Of a stretch of DNA of 64,000 bases, positions 8,163 to 17,294 are shown piece by piece. How positions within the stretch are numbered: the first letter of the stretch is position 1; each line of letters starts with the position of its first letter. This stretch comes from Rhodoblastus sp963713695 (GTDB lineage Bacteria > Pseudomonadota > Alphaproteobacteria > Rhizobiales > Beijerinckiaceae): NCBI GenBank assembly GCA_963713695.1, contig CAVQMU010000010.1, positions 719,120-783,119 of the forward strand, read 5' to 3'. The notes beneath the pieces were generated by a model. The model saw only the letters and a list, made by a program, of their open reading frames with translations, was not told the origin of the DNA and made no database searches. The position numbers and the translations under genes are program-made.

Positions 8163-10186
8163 GCCGCGTGCTCCCTGATCTTTTCGTCAGGACGCGCCGG
8201 AACGGAAGCGAAGGTCTTGACGTCACGGATTTTCACCCGCGCGGAAATGACGCCGGTGCGGCCGTCCTCGAAAGTCACTTGAGTCGATACGTCCTGCTCG
8301 GTCTTGCCGTCGTAGAGCGCGGCGACGAGCGGCGCGTAACGCTCGGCGATGAAGCTGCGCCGCACTTTCTGGGTGCGCGTCAATTCGCCGTCGTCGGCGT
8401 CGAGCTCCTTGTGCAGGATCAGGAAGCGCTTGACCTGCGCGCCCGCCATCTTCGGTTCGCGCGACAGGATTTCATTCACCGCCTCGACATGCTCCCGCAG
8501 CATGTCGCCGATCTCCGGCAGGCCCGCCAGCTCCTGATAGGACGCATAGGAGACATTGTTGCGCTCGGCCCAGTTTCCGACCGCCGCCAGGTCGATGTTG
8601 AGCATGACCGTCGCAAAGTCGCGGCCGTCGCCGAAAGCGACGGCTTCCTTGATGTTCGGAAAGAACTTCAGCTTGTTCTCGATATATTTCGGCGCGAACA
8701 GGCTGCCGTCGCGCAACTTGCCGACATCCTTGGCGCGGTCGATGATGCGCAGCTGCCCGTCGGGATCGAAGAAGCCGGCGTCGCCGGTCTTCACATAGCC
8801 GTCCGGCGTCATGGCTTCGGCGGTCTTTTCCGGCTCCTTGAAATATTCGACGAACTGGCCCGGCGACTTGAATTGAACCTCGCCATCGCCGGCGATGCGG
8901 ATGTCGACATTGGGCGCCGGGGCGCCGACCGTATCGGAGCGCACGGCGCCGTTGGCGTGGCATGTCACGTAGAGAAAGGCTTCGGTCTGGCCATAGAGCT
9001 GCTTCAGATTGAGGCCGATCGAGCGATAGAAGGAGAAAAGTTCGGAGCCGATCGCTTCGCCGGCCGTATAGGCGACGCGCACCCGCGAAAGGCCAAGCGC
9101 GTTTTTCAGCGGCGCGTAAATGATCGCCTCGCCCAGCGCATAATGCAGTCGCGCCAGCAGCGGGACTTTCTCGCCCTGCAGGATTTTCTCGCCCCATTTG
9201 CGGGCATGGGCGAGGAAATGGTGGAACATGACGCGTTTCACCTTGCTGGCGTCCTCCATGCGGATCATGATGCGCGTCAATTGGCCCTCGAACACGCGCG
9301 GCGGCGCGAAATAGAAGGTCGGGCCAATCTCCTTGAGATTCTCGGCGACCGTATCGGGGCTTTCCGGACAGGCGACGCACATGCCCGCGACCATGCCCTG
9401 CGCGTAATTCAGGTAATGGTCGCCGACCCAGGCCAAAGGCAGGTAGGCGAGCTGCTCGTCGCGTTCGGTCAGCCCGTCGAAGGCGACCGTGTCGCGCGCC
9501 GCCGCGACGGAGCGTCCGGCGGCGAGCACGACGCCCTTGGAGCGGCCTGTGGTGCCGGAAGTGTAGAGCATGATCGAGGGATCGTCGCCGCAGCCCTGAT
9601 TGACGGAGTCGTCGAGCGCCTCTGATTTCGAATGATTTTCGAGCGCGCGCCGGCCGCGTCCCATCACTTCCGCGACGGAGAGAAGGCGCGGGTCGTCGTA
9701 GTCGCGCAGACCCCGGTCCTCGTCATAGAGAATATGGGTGAGGCCGGTCAGGCGCGCGGCGGAGAACAGCACCTTGTCGACCTGCTCCTGGTCCTGCGCG
9801 ACGATGATCTTGACTTCCGCGTTCTCCAGCACATAGCTCAGCTCTTCGGCTATGGCTTCGGAATAGACCGGCACGGGCACGGCCCGCAGCAATTGCGCGG
9901 CCGTGATCGCCCAGTAATTCACGGGCCGGTTGGCTCCGACGACGGCGATCTTGTCGCCGTGCTCCAGGCCAAGATCGCGCAGACCCTGCGCAAGCGCGCG
10001 CACGTTCTGGTAGGCCTGCGCCCAGCTCCAGGTCTGCCAGACGCCGCGGTCCTTGTGGCGCATCGCGGGCCGTCCGGCCCGCTCCTGCGCATGCCGACGC
10101 ATCAGTTTCGGAAATGTGTCGCGCACATCCTCGTTCGTCGTTGTCACGACGTTCCCCCTTGCGGCGTTAGCCGCGCTTCCACCCAT
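8159..10186 (-). CDS. Long-chain fatty-acid-CoA ligase-like AMP-binding protein
   Basis: A large (675 residues from ATG 10186) adenylate-forming ligase of the FadD/ACSL type. Seen: the ATP-binding loop YTSGTTGRSKGV, YGQTE as the A5 motif, and TGDAGFFDPDGQLRIIDRAKD as the A7/A8 hinge. It should convert a free acid to its CoA ester. A GTG at 10147 preceded by AAGGGGG is a good alternative start and would remove 13 residues of low complexity. It is the first gene of the operon that continues with livG-livH-livM, the binding protein, livF and the PaaK-like ligase. This supports import followed by thio-esterification. No strong promoter was recognised in the 160 bases upstream. Confidence 0.88.
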   Translation of the reverse strand: MGGSAANAARGNVVTTTNEDVRDTFPKLMRRHAQERAGRPAMRHKDRGVWQTWSWAQAYQNVRALAQGLRDLGLEHGDKIAVVGANRPVNYWAITAAQLLRAVPVPVYSEAIAEELSYVLENAEVKIIVAQDQEQVDKVLFSAARLTGLTHILYDEDRGLRDYDDPRLLSVAEVMGRGRRALENHSKSEALDDSVNQGCGDDPSIMLYTSGTTGRSKGVVLAAGRSVAAARDTVAFDGLTERDEQLAYLPLAWVGDHYLNYAQGMVAGMCVACPESPDTVAENLKEIGPTFYFAPPRVFEGQLTRIMIRMEDASKVKRVMFHHFLAHARKWGEKILQGEKVPLLARLHYALGEAIIYAPLKNALGLSRVRVAYTAGEAIGSELFSFYRSIGLNLKQLYGQTEAFLYVTCHANGAVRSDTVGAPAPNVDIRIAGDGEVQFKSPGQFVEYFKEPEKTAEAMTPDGYVKTGDAGFFDPDGQLRIIDRAKDVGKLRDGSLFAPKYIENKLKFFPNIKEAVAFGDGRDFATVMLNIDLAAVGNWAERNNVSYASYQELAGLPEIGDMLREHVEAVNEILSREPKMAGAQVKRFLILHKELDADDGELTRTQKVRRSFIAERYAPLVAALYDGKTEQDVSTQVTFEDGRTGVISARVKIRDVKTFASVPARPDEKIREHAA

Positions 10187-10347
10187 GCGTCTGGAGCAAC
10201 CCAGATCTGCTTATTTTGCGTAGCTTGACCGGGTCGACGGCTAATTGCAATCGGCGCCTTGACAGCGAGAACGCTATTTGCTTGGTATAGTACACTCCTC
10301 TGTCCGGAGCTTCGCTCTTAGCTTTTAGGCTGAGACATGCCGATCCG

Positions 10348-10421
10348 CGAAGCAGGCGTCGATCCCCCGAAGCAGCGTCAATCCCGAAGCAGCGTCAATC
10401 CCGCGAAGCAGCGTCAATCGC
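10348..10421. repeat. Four tandem copies of a 17-20 bp unit at the 3' end of the Crp/Fnr gene
   Basis: The unit CGAAGCAGCGTCAATCC occurs four times in a row: 10348-10367 (variant with GGCGTCG), 10368-10384, 10385-10403 and 10404-10421. The last copy contains the stop codon of the Crp/Fnr-type gene. Read on the minus strand each unit gives ATTGACGCTGCTTCG. It is too short and lacks distinct spacers, so it is not a CRISPR array. It may be slippage expansion or a protein-binding array. Confidence 0.7.
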
Positions 10422-11160
10422 CGTAATTCCTGAGCCGCCGCAGGTCGAGGACATGCAGGCCGTCGGAATCGGCGCGGACAAGACCCGCGTCTTCCAAAAC
10501 CTTGAGGGCGCGATTGGCCGCCTGCCGCGACAGCCCCGCCAGCAGCCCCAGTTCTTCCTGGTTGATGTCGATTTTCATTCCGGCGCTCGGGTTGAGCGTG
10601 GGGTTGAGCAGCCAGGCGATGGCGCGCGCCACGCGCGCCTCCGCTTCGAACATTCGGTCCTGTTCGACCAAAGCGATGAACTGGCCGATCCGCTCGTTGA
10701 ACTGGCGCACGAGAAATCGATTGAAGGCGACCGAGGTCTCGAACAGCCAGCAAAACGTCGGCTTGTTCAGGAACGCCAGCCGCGTCTCGCGCAAGGCGAC
10801 GAGATCGTAGAGGCGCGGCTCATCCTTCAACAGGGTTCCCTCGCCGAACCACATGCCCGTGGTCAGGCCGGCGAAGGCGATCGCCTTGCCGCTGCGCGAC
10901 ACCGAACCCATCTTGACGAGGCCGCCGACGACGCCGCACCAGGCGTCGAGCCGATCGCCGCGATGGCAGATGTAGGCGCCCTTGCCGTAGACTTTTTCGG
11001 TGACGGCGGCGCGTGTCCTCTCAAAGGCTTCCGGCGTCAATCCGTGCGACCAGAATGCGATCTCCCGCAACCGCTCGGCCGAAATCGTCAAGCCAGCCCC
11101 CATCCGCGCGGGGCCTTGCGTTCCGACATTCGAAACGCGCCGAAGGCCCATAGGCGTCAT
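10414..11160 (-). CDS. Crp/Fnr-family transcriptional regulator
   Basis: About 248 residues from the ATG at 11160. It has an N-terminal cyclic-nucleotide-binding-type beta-barrel (around GKGAYICHRGDRLDAW to FGEGTLL), a long dimer helix and a C-terminal winged helix (INQEELGLLAGLSRQAANRA). There is no Fnr-type N-terminal cysteine cluster, so direct iron-sulfur oxygen sensing is unlikely. The effector is unknown. ATG 11103 or an in-frame start at 11214 are possible; AAAGGG lies just before 11160. It faces the acyl-CoA ligase operon downstream and could control it, but I saw no matching operator. Confidence 0.85.
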   Translation of the reverse strand: MTPMGLRRVSNVGTQGPARMGAGLTISAERLREIAFWSHGLTPEAFERTRAAVTEKVYGKGAYICHRGDRLDAWCGVVGGLVKMGSVSRSGKAIAFAGLTTGMWFGEGTLLKDEPRLYDLVALRETRLAFLNKPTFCWLFETSVAFNRFLVRQFNERIGQFIALVEQDRMFEAEARVARAIAWLLNPTLNPSAGMKIDINQEELGLLAGLSRQAANRALKVLEDAGLVRADSDGLHVLDLRRLRNYGD

Positions 11161-11232
11161 TAGCCCTTTTAGAGCCTTTTTCGGTGGGGTTCCAACGGTT
11201 CGTTTTTGCCGCAATGCCTGATAACGCGCGTG

Positions 11233-12183
11233 TCAGCCGCGAAGGCCGACGACGGCGAAGCGATCTTCCTGGTCTCGCCAGGATTCGGCCAGCCGCCAGC
11301 CGCCCATGCGCGCAAGAGCCGCAAATCCGGCGAGACCGTATTTCCGCGACGTTTCCGTGTGGATCAACTCGCCGGCGCGAAAGGCGAATTGCTTCCCCGC
11401 GACGGTGACGATCCGCGCGTCGAGGCTGACGAGGTGCATTTCGACGGCGGATTCAGCGCCGTTCCATCGCGCTTCGTGGACGAAACGGTCGATCGGAAAA
11501 ACGCCGCCCAATTCACGATTGATGCGTGCGAGCAGATTGAGGTTGAAAGCCGCCGTCGTCCCCTCGCGGTCATCGTAGGCATCGAGCAGCGTCTGCACAT
11601 CCTTGATGAGATCGATGCCGATGATCGCGGTCCCGCCGTCTCTGGCGTGCCGGCGGATCCGGTTCAGGAAGGCGGTCGCCTCGCGCCCGCTCAGGTTGCC
11701 GATGGTCGAGCCTGGAAAGAAGGCTGTCCGCGGCCCGGGAGGCAGGCCGGCGGGCAGTTCGAAATCGTGATTGAAATCCCCGATGATCGGCAGGATCGGC
11801 AGGCGCGGAAAGCGACGGGAAATGCGCTTCGCGGTTTGCTCAAGCACCTTGCCGGCGATATCGATCGGCGCGTAAAGGCGGGGACGGGCAAGGGCGCCGA
11901 GCAGGATCTCGGTCTTCAATCCGGCGCCGGCCCCATACTCGATCAGCAGCGCGCCCGCGCCACAGAAGTCGGCAATTTTCCGGGCGTCGCGCCGAAGGAT
12001 TTCGGTCTCGGCGCGGGTCAAATAGTATTCCTGGAGCCGGGTGATTTCCTCGAACAATTCCGAGCCGCGGGCGTCATAGAGCCAGCAGCTCGAAATGGTT
12101 TTTTGCGGGCGCGACAAGCCCGCGACGACCGACGCGGAAAAGGCGCTGCTGCTGTCGCCGAACGTCCTGGCTATCTCAAGCAT
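11233..12183 (-). CDS. egtD: L-histidine N-alpha-methyltransferase EgtD
   Basis: A 316-residue SAM-dependent methyltransferase that makes hercynine (trimethylhistidine), the first step of ergothioneine synthesis. It shows the EgtD family features: YDARGSELFEEITRLQEYYLTRAE-type N-terminal segment, SAM loop EYGAGAGLKT, FFPGSTIGNLSG and the late GELIHTETSRKY segment. The ATG at 12183 overlaps the end of egtB by 8 bases, so the two are one operon. The protein is cytoplasmic. Confidence 0.94.
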   Translation of the reverse strand: MLEIARTFGDSSSAFSASVVAGLSRPQKTISSCWLYDARGSELFEEITRLQEYYLTRAETEILRRDARKIADFCGAGALLIEYGAGAGLKTEILLGALARPRLYAPIDIAGKVLEQTAKRISRRFPRLPILPIIGDFNHDFELPAGLPPGPRTAFFPGSTIGNLSGREATAFLNRIRRHARDGGTAIIGIDLIKDVQTLLDAYDDREGTTAAFNLNLLARINRELGGVFPIDRFVHEARWNGAESAVEMHLVSLDARIVTVAGKQFAFRAGELIHTETSRKYGLAGFAALARMGGWRLAESWRDQEDRFAVVGLRG

Positions 12184-13459
12184 CGGCGGCGTCCCTCGCG
12201 AGACGGAGGCCGCTGAATTGCCAGCGCGCGTCCGGCGGGAAGAAATTCCGGTAGCTCGGGCGCATGTGGCTCTTCGGGGTGGCGAAGGAGCCGCCGCGCA
12301 AAACGTACTGTCCGCACATGAACTTGCCATTGTATTCGGACGCCGGTCCCTCCGTCGGACGGAAGCGCGGATAAGGCGCAAAAGCGCTGCTCGTCCATTC
12401 CCACACGTCGCCGAACATCTGGCGCAACCCGTCCAGCGCAGGAGCCGGCGCCGCATGCAGGCGGCCGGCATCCAGAAAATTTCCATCGACCGGCAGGTCG
12501 GCGGCGGCGCGCTCCCATTCGGCCTCGGTCGGCAAGCGGCGCCCGGCCCAGCGCGCGAAGGCGTCGGCTTCAAAATAGCTGACATGGACGACCGGCTCGG
12601 ACGGCTCGACCGGACGACGGCCTGAAAGGGTCATGGTGTGCCAGCCGTCGTCGCGCGTCTCCCAGTAAAGCGGCGCGGACCAGCTTTCCTTCTGCAGCTT
12701 CACCCAGCCTTCCGAAAGCCAGAGCAGGGGATTGCGATAGCCTCCGTCACCGATGAATTCCATCCATTCGGCGTTCGAAACGGGACGGTCGGCCAGCGAA
12801 TAGGGCTCGAGCAACACCCGATGCCGCGGCCCCTCGCAGTCGAAGGCGAACGCCTCGCCATCCGCGCCGATCCTGACGACGCCGCCGGCAAACCGCCTGT
12901 CGCAGACCGGAGGCGGCGCGCGCGGCTCGTGTTCTTTGCGGGCAGAAAAGCGGTAGACAGGCCGCAACGGATTTTGCGCGAAGAGATGGAGGATGTCAGT
13001 CAGCAGAAGTTCCTGATGCTGCTGCTCGTGATGACACCCGAGCTCGATTGTCGCGGCCGTCGAGGCGGAGAGCGGGGCAAGCAGCAGGATGTCCATCGCG
13101 GCGTCGACATGATCGCGATAGGCGAAGATTTCCTCAAGCGTCGGCCGCGTGATCATTCCGCGTCGGGGCCGCTCATGGCGCGGGCCGAGGGATTCGTAAT
13201 AGGAATTGAACAGGAATTGATAGGCCGGATCGAAAACCGTGTAATCCGGAAGAGCGGGCGCAAGCGCCATGGTTTCGAAAAACCAGCTGGTATGCGCGAG
13301 ATGCCACTTGGCGGGGCTTGCGTCCGGCATGGACTGCACTGTCGCATCCGCGTCGGAGAGCGGCGCCGCCAGATCGCAACTTGCCTGGCGCACCGCGCGG
13401 AAGAAAGCAGCTAGTCCGGAATGATCTGCCGAGGGCAAGGCGCTGGTTTGCGGTCGCAT
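12176..13459 (-). CDS. egtB: Ergothioneine biosynthesis sulfoxide synthase EgtB
   Basis: A 427-residue non-haem iron enzyme that joins hercynine to gamma-glutamyl-cysteine or cysteine with O2. Seen in order: an N-terminal DinB-like helical domain with WHLAHTSWFFE and the metal motif HHEQQHQE (HX3HXE type), then a C-terminal formylglycine-generating-enzyme-like domain with PVVHVSYFEADAFARWAG, RLPTEAEWE and VLRGGSFAT. ATG 13459 is used; an in-frame start at 13501 would add 14 residues but sits in an imperfect direct repeat (GGTTTTGA-G-CA). No egtA, egtC or egtE is visible nearby. Confidence 0.93.
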   Translation of the reverse strand: MRPQTSALPSADHSGLAAFFRAVRQASCDLAAPLSDADATVQSMPDASPAKWHLAHTSWFFETMALAPALPDYTVFDPAYQFLFNSYYESLGPRHERPRRGMITRPTLEEIFAYRDHVDAAMDILLLAPLSASTAATIELGCHHEQQHQELLLTDILHLFAQNPLRPVYRFSARKEHEPRAPPPVCDRRFAGGVVRIGADGEAFAFDCEGPRHRVLLEPYSLADRPVSNAEWMEFIGDGGYRNPLLWLSEGWVKLQKESWSAPLYWETRDDGWHTMTLSGRRPVEPSEPVVHVSYFEADAFARWAGRRLPTEAEWERAAADLPVDGNFLDAGRLHAAPAPALDGLRQMFGDVWEWTSSAFAPYPRFRPTEGPASEYNGKFMCGQYVLRGGSFATPKSHMRPSYRNFFPPDARWQFSGLRLARDAADA

Positions 13460-13554
13460 GGTCAATCCGGTTTTGAGGCAGGCCCGCCGGTTTTGAAGCA
13501 AGCCCGCGGCGCTGTGCGTTCGGCAATGGCCGCGGGATAAATAGCTGGCCTAGC

Positions 13555-13905
13555 TTACTGCGGTTGGCCGTTCTTGTTCTCGCCGTTCACGCCTTCGCTT
13601 TGCGACCTGCCGTTCTTCGAGGGATCAGTTTCCCTCTGAATATGGTTCTTCTTGTGCTTGGAGTGCATGTCGTCGGTGGCGACGGCGCCGTTCTTGTTCT
13701 CGCCCTGCCGGCTTTCGCTTTGCGATCTGCCGTTCCTGTCGGGATTGGCCTTCATGGCGCCCGAAGGTTCCGCGTCGCCCGCAGCGAGGGTGACAGGGTC
13801 GCCGACGTGCCTGGCGCCGCAGGCAAACGCCGCGTTTTGCGCCAAAGCGATAGATGAAAAGGTGAAAAGGCCCAGAGTTCCGATTTTCAGCAGTTTTGCC
13901 GCCAT
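13555..13905 (-). CDS. Small secreted protein with a duplicated 16-residue Asn/Ser-rich repeat
   Basis: A 116-residue protein with a signal peptide (MAAKLLKIGTLGLF, cleavage near NAAFA) and GGGAGA before the ATG at 13905. The mature part is hydrophilic and carries the unit NGRSQSExxxGENKNG twice, at residues 58-73 and 98-113, separated by a His/Lys-rich linker. The DNA of the two units is also nearly identical, showing recent duplication. I do not recognise the family. It sits just upstream of egtB-egtD, reading the same way, but with a gap of about 95 bases, so a shared transcript is uncertain. Confidence 0.65.
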   Translation of the reverse strand: MAAKLLKIGTLGLFTFSSIALAQNAAFACGARHVGDPVTLAAGDAEPSGAMKANPDRNGRSQSESRQGENKNGAVATDDMHSKHKKNHIQRETDPSKNGRSQSEGVNGENKNGQPQ

Positions 13906-14090
13906 GGTTGCGTCTCCCTGTGTGGCTGTCGGCGGAAAACAAAAAACGGGCAAAGCGGTTCCAAAAATAAGAAAAATAAAGTTGAGCGTGGCGGTTTTCG
14001 CGGCACGACGCAGGTCAAGATCACGTTAAGCCTGAGCTATAGTTCCCGCTTTGGTGTCGACGAGACAGCTTTTTTGAACGGGGGGGCGTT

Positions 14091-14220
14091 TTGGCGCGGC
14101 GATCCCCAAACGGCGAGCTCGGAAAAGTCGGAACCAATGCGGCGGTCGCCAACGCCGTCTTCAATGCGACGGGCGTCCGGGTGCGCGAACTTCCGATCCG
14201 GCTGGAGCAGCTTCTTTTTG
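14091..14220 (+). pseudogene. C-terminal remnant of a xanthine-dehydrogenase/aldehyde-oxidase molybdenum subunit
   Basis: In frame from 14091 the translation reads GELGKVGTNAAVANAVFNAT followed by GVRVRELPIRLEQLL. This is the typical extreme C-terminus of large molybdopterin-binding subunits, which usually read roughly G-E-x-x-x-VG-x-A-x-A-IANAVFxATG-x-R-x-R-xLP. Nothing upstream continues the protein: the small repeat protein and its 5' region intervene. It is therefore a fragment left by a deletion or rearrangement. It lies within the 390-base gap before the aminotransferase. Confidence 0.55.
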
Positions 14221-14298
14221 GCGCAGGCCCCTTGGTGCCGCAGCGCGCAGTCTTTAAGATCGGCGACGCCGCTTGCACCCGGGGATCGAGACGCCGAC

Positions 14299-15463
14299 AT
14301 GGCCAATTCCATTTTTGCCGCCTGTGAAACGACGATTTTCGAGATCATGTCGCGTCTTGCCGAGACGCGTGGCGCCATCAATCTCGGCCAGGGGTTTCCG
14401 GAAGGGCTGGAGCCGGCGGAGCTGATCGAGGCGGCCGCCGAAGCTTTGCGCAAGGGCCCGCATCAATATCCCTCCATGATGGGCGTTCCCGCCCTGCGGC
14501 AGGCGGTCGCGGAAAACGCCAGGAGGTTTTTCGGACTTGACGCCGACTGGGAGCGCGAGGTGCTGGTCACCTCCGGCGCAACGGAAGCGCTTTGCGACGC
14601 CTTTCTTGGCCTGCTCGATCCGGGCGACGAGGTCATCGTCTTCGAGCCGGTCTACGACAGCTACGGGCCGATCATCCGCCGGGCCGGCGCGATTCCCGTG
14701 CCCGTAAGGCTTGAGCCGCCGCACTGGACCTTGCCGAAGGAGAAATTCCTGCAGGCGCTCACCCCGCGGACAAAACTCGTGGTCGTCAACACGCCGATGA
14801 ATCCCACTGGCAAAGTGTTCGACGCGGCGGAGCTGCGCTTCATCGCCGACTGCATGCTCGAACGCGATATCCTGGCTGTCTGCGACGAAGTCTATGAGCA
14901 TCTCGTCTTCGACGGGCGACGGCACGAAAGCCTGTTCGGGCTCGAGGACGTTCGAGACCGCATCGTGCGGATCGGTTCGGCCGGGAAGACCTTTTCGGTC
15001 ACCGGCTGGAAGATCGGCTATATCATGGCCGACGCGCGGCTGCTGACGCCGATCGCCCGCGCCCACCAATTCGTGACCTTCACGACGCCGCCCGCCCTGC
15101 AGGTCGCGGTCGCCGCCGGCCTGCGCTTTCCGGACGCCTATTTCTCAAAGCTCAGGAGCGATCTCGAGAACTCGACGAAACTTTCTGGTCGACGGCCTGC
15201 AGGCAATCGGGTTCGACGCGCGTCCGGCCTCGGGCTCCTATTTCATCGTTTCCGGCTTTGAGCGATTTGACGGTCGCGGCGACGATTTCGCCTTCTGCCG
15301 CAGGCTGACGGAAGAGGCGGGCGTGACGGCGGTGCCGCTCTCGCCGTTCTTCTTCGGGCAGGACCTGCGTAGCCAGATCCGCTTCTGCTTCGCCAAGACG
15401 CCCGCAACGCTCGACGCCGCCGTGCAGCGCCTCCACACATGGGCGGCGAAGGGGAAGTCCTGA
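14299..15463 (+). CDS. Class I/II PLP-dependent aminotransferase, with a frameshift near 15172
   Basis: Restored length is 387 residues, normal for AspC/YbdL-like fold-type I aminotransferases. Motifs: LGQGFPEG at the N-terminus, NTPMNPTGKVF, CDEVYEHLVFDG, and the PLP lysine in GSAGKTFSVTGWKIGY. The frame changes by +1 between about 15163 and 15178. After it the sequence continues as RNFLVDGLQAIGFDARPASG and SYFIVSGFE, and later SQIRFCFAKTPATLD, to the stop at 15461-15463. Removing one base (for example in AACTCGACG) restores the frame. The shift is more likely a sequence error than decay, since the rest of the C-terminal domain is well conserved. Substrate is not predictable beyond an amino acid/2-oxoacid pair. 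Confidence 0.8.
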
Positions 15464-15620
15464 GGGATTGGCCAACGCTCAGAAAAACTTTCTGAAATCA
15501 TCGGACATAAGCGAAAATTATGGTTGAGCGGGGCTGTTCTTTAAAAAGAACAATCTATTTGACTTAACGAACATCGACGCCGATCCTTGAATGGAAAAAG
15601 TTTCCCAAGAGGATCGCGAC

Positions 15621-17093
15621 ATGACGGAAACAACCCTCGCGCATGCTGTGGCGGCGCGTCCAGTTTTGACCGAAGACTGGCTGTCGGTCGTGTTGGGGCT
15701 TGCGGTGTTCGCGCTGGCGGTCGCAGCCTTTTTCGGCGTCGATCTGATAGGCTGGGCGGTGACGACTTCGGTCTGGACCGATTTCTCCAAGGCCCTTGCG
15801 CCCGCGGCGAAAGCCTATGCCGGACTGGGGGGCGCCGGCTCGCTCGCCGCGACGTTCATTGTCTTGCTGGCGGCGCTGAGCCTTGGCGCCGTCGCGTTGG
15901 GCGCCGACGTGAAAAAATTCGTTCCGGCTTTCAGCGTTGTTTTCGCTCTCGCCTATGCGAGCTGGATTGCAGGCTCCTACGCCAATCTCGCGGTGGTCAC
16001 TCCGGCCGACCAAACGAAATTCGGCCTGACCTGGTCACTGAAACTGACCAACGAAGGCGGCTTTCTCGTCGCCCTGGTCGTCGGCCTGATCATCGCGAAT
16101 GTCTTCCCGCGATTTGCCGATTGGCTCAAGGAGGCGATCCGGCCCGAGCTCTATATCAAGATCGCGATCGTCATACTCGGCGGCTTCATAGCGGTGACCG
16201 CGGCCGGCAAGTTGACGCTCGCCTCGTCTTTGCTGCTGCGCGGCCTTGCGGCGATCATCGAGGCCTATCTGATCTATTGGTCGGTGGTCTATTTCGTCGC
16301 GCGAAAGTATTTTGGCTTTTCGCGCGAATGGGCGGCTCCGCTCGCCTCGGGCATTTCGATCTGCGGCGTGGCGGCGGCGATATCGACGGGCGGCGCCATC
16401 CGCGCCCGGCCGCAGGTGGCTGTGCTGGTCTCGTCGCTCGTCGTGGTCTTCGCCGTCATCGAGGTGATGATCCTTCCCTTTGTCGCGCAGGCCTATCTGT
16501 CGCATGAGCCGCTGGTCGCGGCGGCATGGCTCGGTCTGGCGGTGAAGACCGACGGCGCGGCGGTGGCGGCCGGCGGCATTACCGATGCGCTCATCACCGC
16601 CAAGGCGGCGGCCGAAGGCATCCGCTACCAGCCGGGCTGGATACTCGCGACGACCGCGACGGTAAAAGTTTTCATCGACGTGTTCATCGGAGTCTGGGCC
16701 TTCATTCTCGCCTATGTCTGGACCAATCACGTCAATGTCGCGGCAGGCGGCGAGAAGGCCAAGGCCTCGGAAATCTGGGCGCGCTTTCCAAAATTCATTC
16801 TCGGCTTCCTGGCGAGCTTCTCGGTCGGGCTCGCGCTGGCGCTGAACAGCAATCCCTCCGATGTCGCCAGGCTTGGCTCGGCCATTGGCGAGGCCAATGT
16901 CTTCCGCGTGATCTTCTTCATCCTCACTTTCTTTTCGATCGGCGTGCTGTCTAATTTTCGCAAATTATGGGAGGACGGCCTCGGCAAGCTGGCGGCGGTC
17001 TATCTCGTCTCGCTGTTCGGCTTCGTCGTCTGGGTGGGGCTGATCATATCCTGGCTGTTTTTCGCCGGCGTCAAGCCGCCGCTCGCCGGCTGA
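15621..17093 (+). CDS. YeiH/UPF0324-type putative sulfate exporter family membrane protein
   Basis: A 490-residue inner-membrane protein with about 11-13 hydrophobic helices. It belongs to the conserved family often annotated as putative sulfate exporters. Family features include SGISICGVAAAISTGGAIRA, EVMILPFVAQ and the AAWLGLAVKTDGAAVAAGGI segment. It is longer than the roughly 340-residue E. coli YeiH, with an extra N-terminal membrane portion. Start at ATG 15621, preceded by AGAGGA at 7 bases; an upstream ATG at 15591 is in frame. A 49-residue membrane protein follows after 14 bases and is probably co-expressed. Sulfate or sulfite transport is a family-level annotation, not shown here. Confidence 0.82.
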   Translation: MTETTLAHAVAARPVLTEDWLSVVLGLAVFALAVAAFFGVDLIGWAVTTSVWTDFSKALAPAAKAYAGLGGAGSLAATFIVLLAALSLGAVALGADVKKFVPAFSVVFALAYASWIAGSYANLAVVTPADQTKFGLTWSLKLTNEGGFLVALVVGLIIANVFPRFADWLKEAIRPELYIKIAIVILGGFIAVTAAGKLTLASSLLLRGLAAIIEAYLIYWSVVYFVARKYFGFSREWAAPLASGISICGVAAAISTGGAIRARPQVAVLVSSLVVVFAVIEVMILPFVAQAYLSHEPLVAAAWLGLAVKTDGAAVAAGGITDALITAKAAAEGIRYQPGWILATTATVKVFIDVFIGVWAFILAYVWTNHVNVAAGGEKAKASEIWARFPKFILGFLASFSVGLALALNSNPSDVARLGSAIGEANVFRVIFFILTFFSIGVLSNFRKLWEDGLGKLAAVYLVSLFGFVVWVGLIISWLFFAGVKPPLAG

Positions 17094-17107
17094 GGGAAGG
17101 AAACGAA

Positions 17108-17257
17108 ATGTCGCAAGACGATCTCAAATCCGAAATCCACAATCCTGTCGAGCCGCTGCTGCCGATCGAAAAGAAGCTCATCGCCTGGAGCTTTGGAACG
17201 GGCGTCACGCTGCTGGTGATCCTGCTCCTGCTGAATCGCTTTTTGCCCGTGTCTTGA
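17108..17257 (+). CDS. 49-residue single-pass membrane protein
   Basis: It starts with an ATG preceded by GGAAGGAAACGAA, 14 bases after the exporter gene. An acidic N-terminal 20 residues are followed by one membrane helix (FGTGVTLLVILLLLNRFL) and a short end. The spacing suggests it is an accessory subunit of the exporter. No family recognised. Confidence 0.65.
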   Translation: MSQDDLKSEIHNPVEPLLPIEKKLIAWSFGTGVTLLVILLLLNRFLPVS

Positions 17258-17294
17258 GGCCCGCGCGCATTCAATCGGAGATCCCGCGGTTCGC

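Noticed and set aside
10259..10291. TTGACA and TATAGT as a plus-strand promoter
   Set aside because: Spacing is 21 bases and no plus-strand gene follows.
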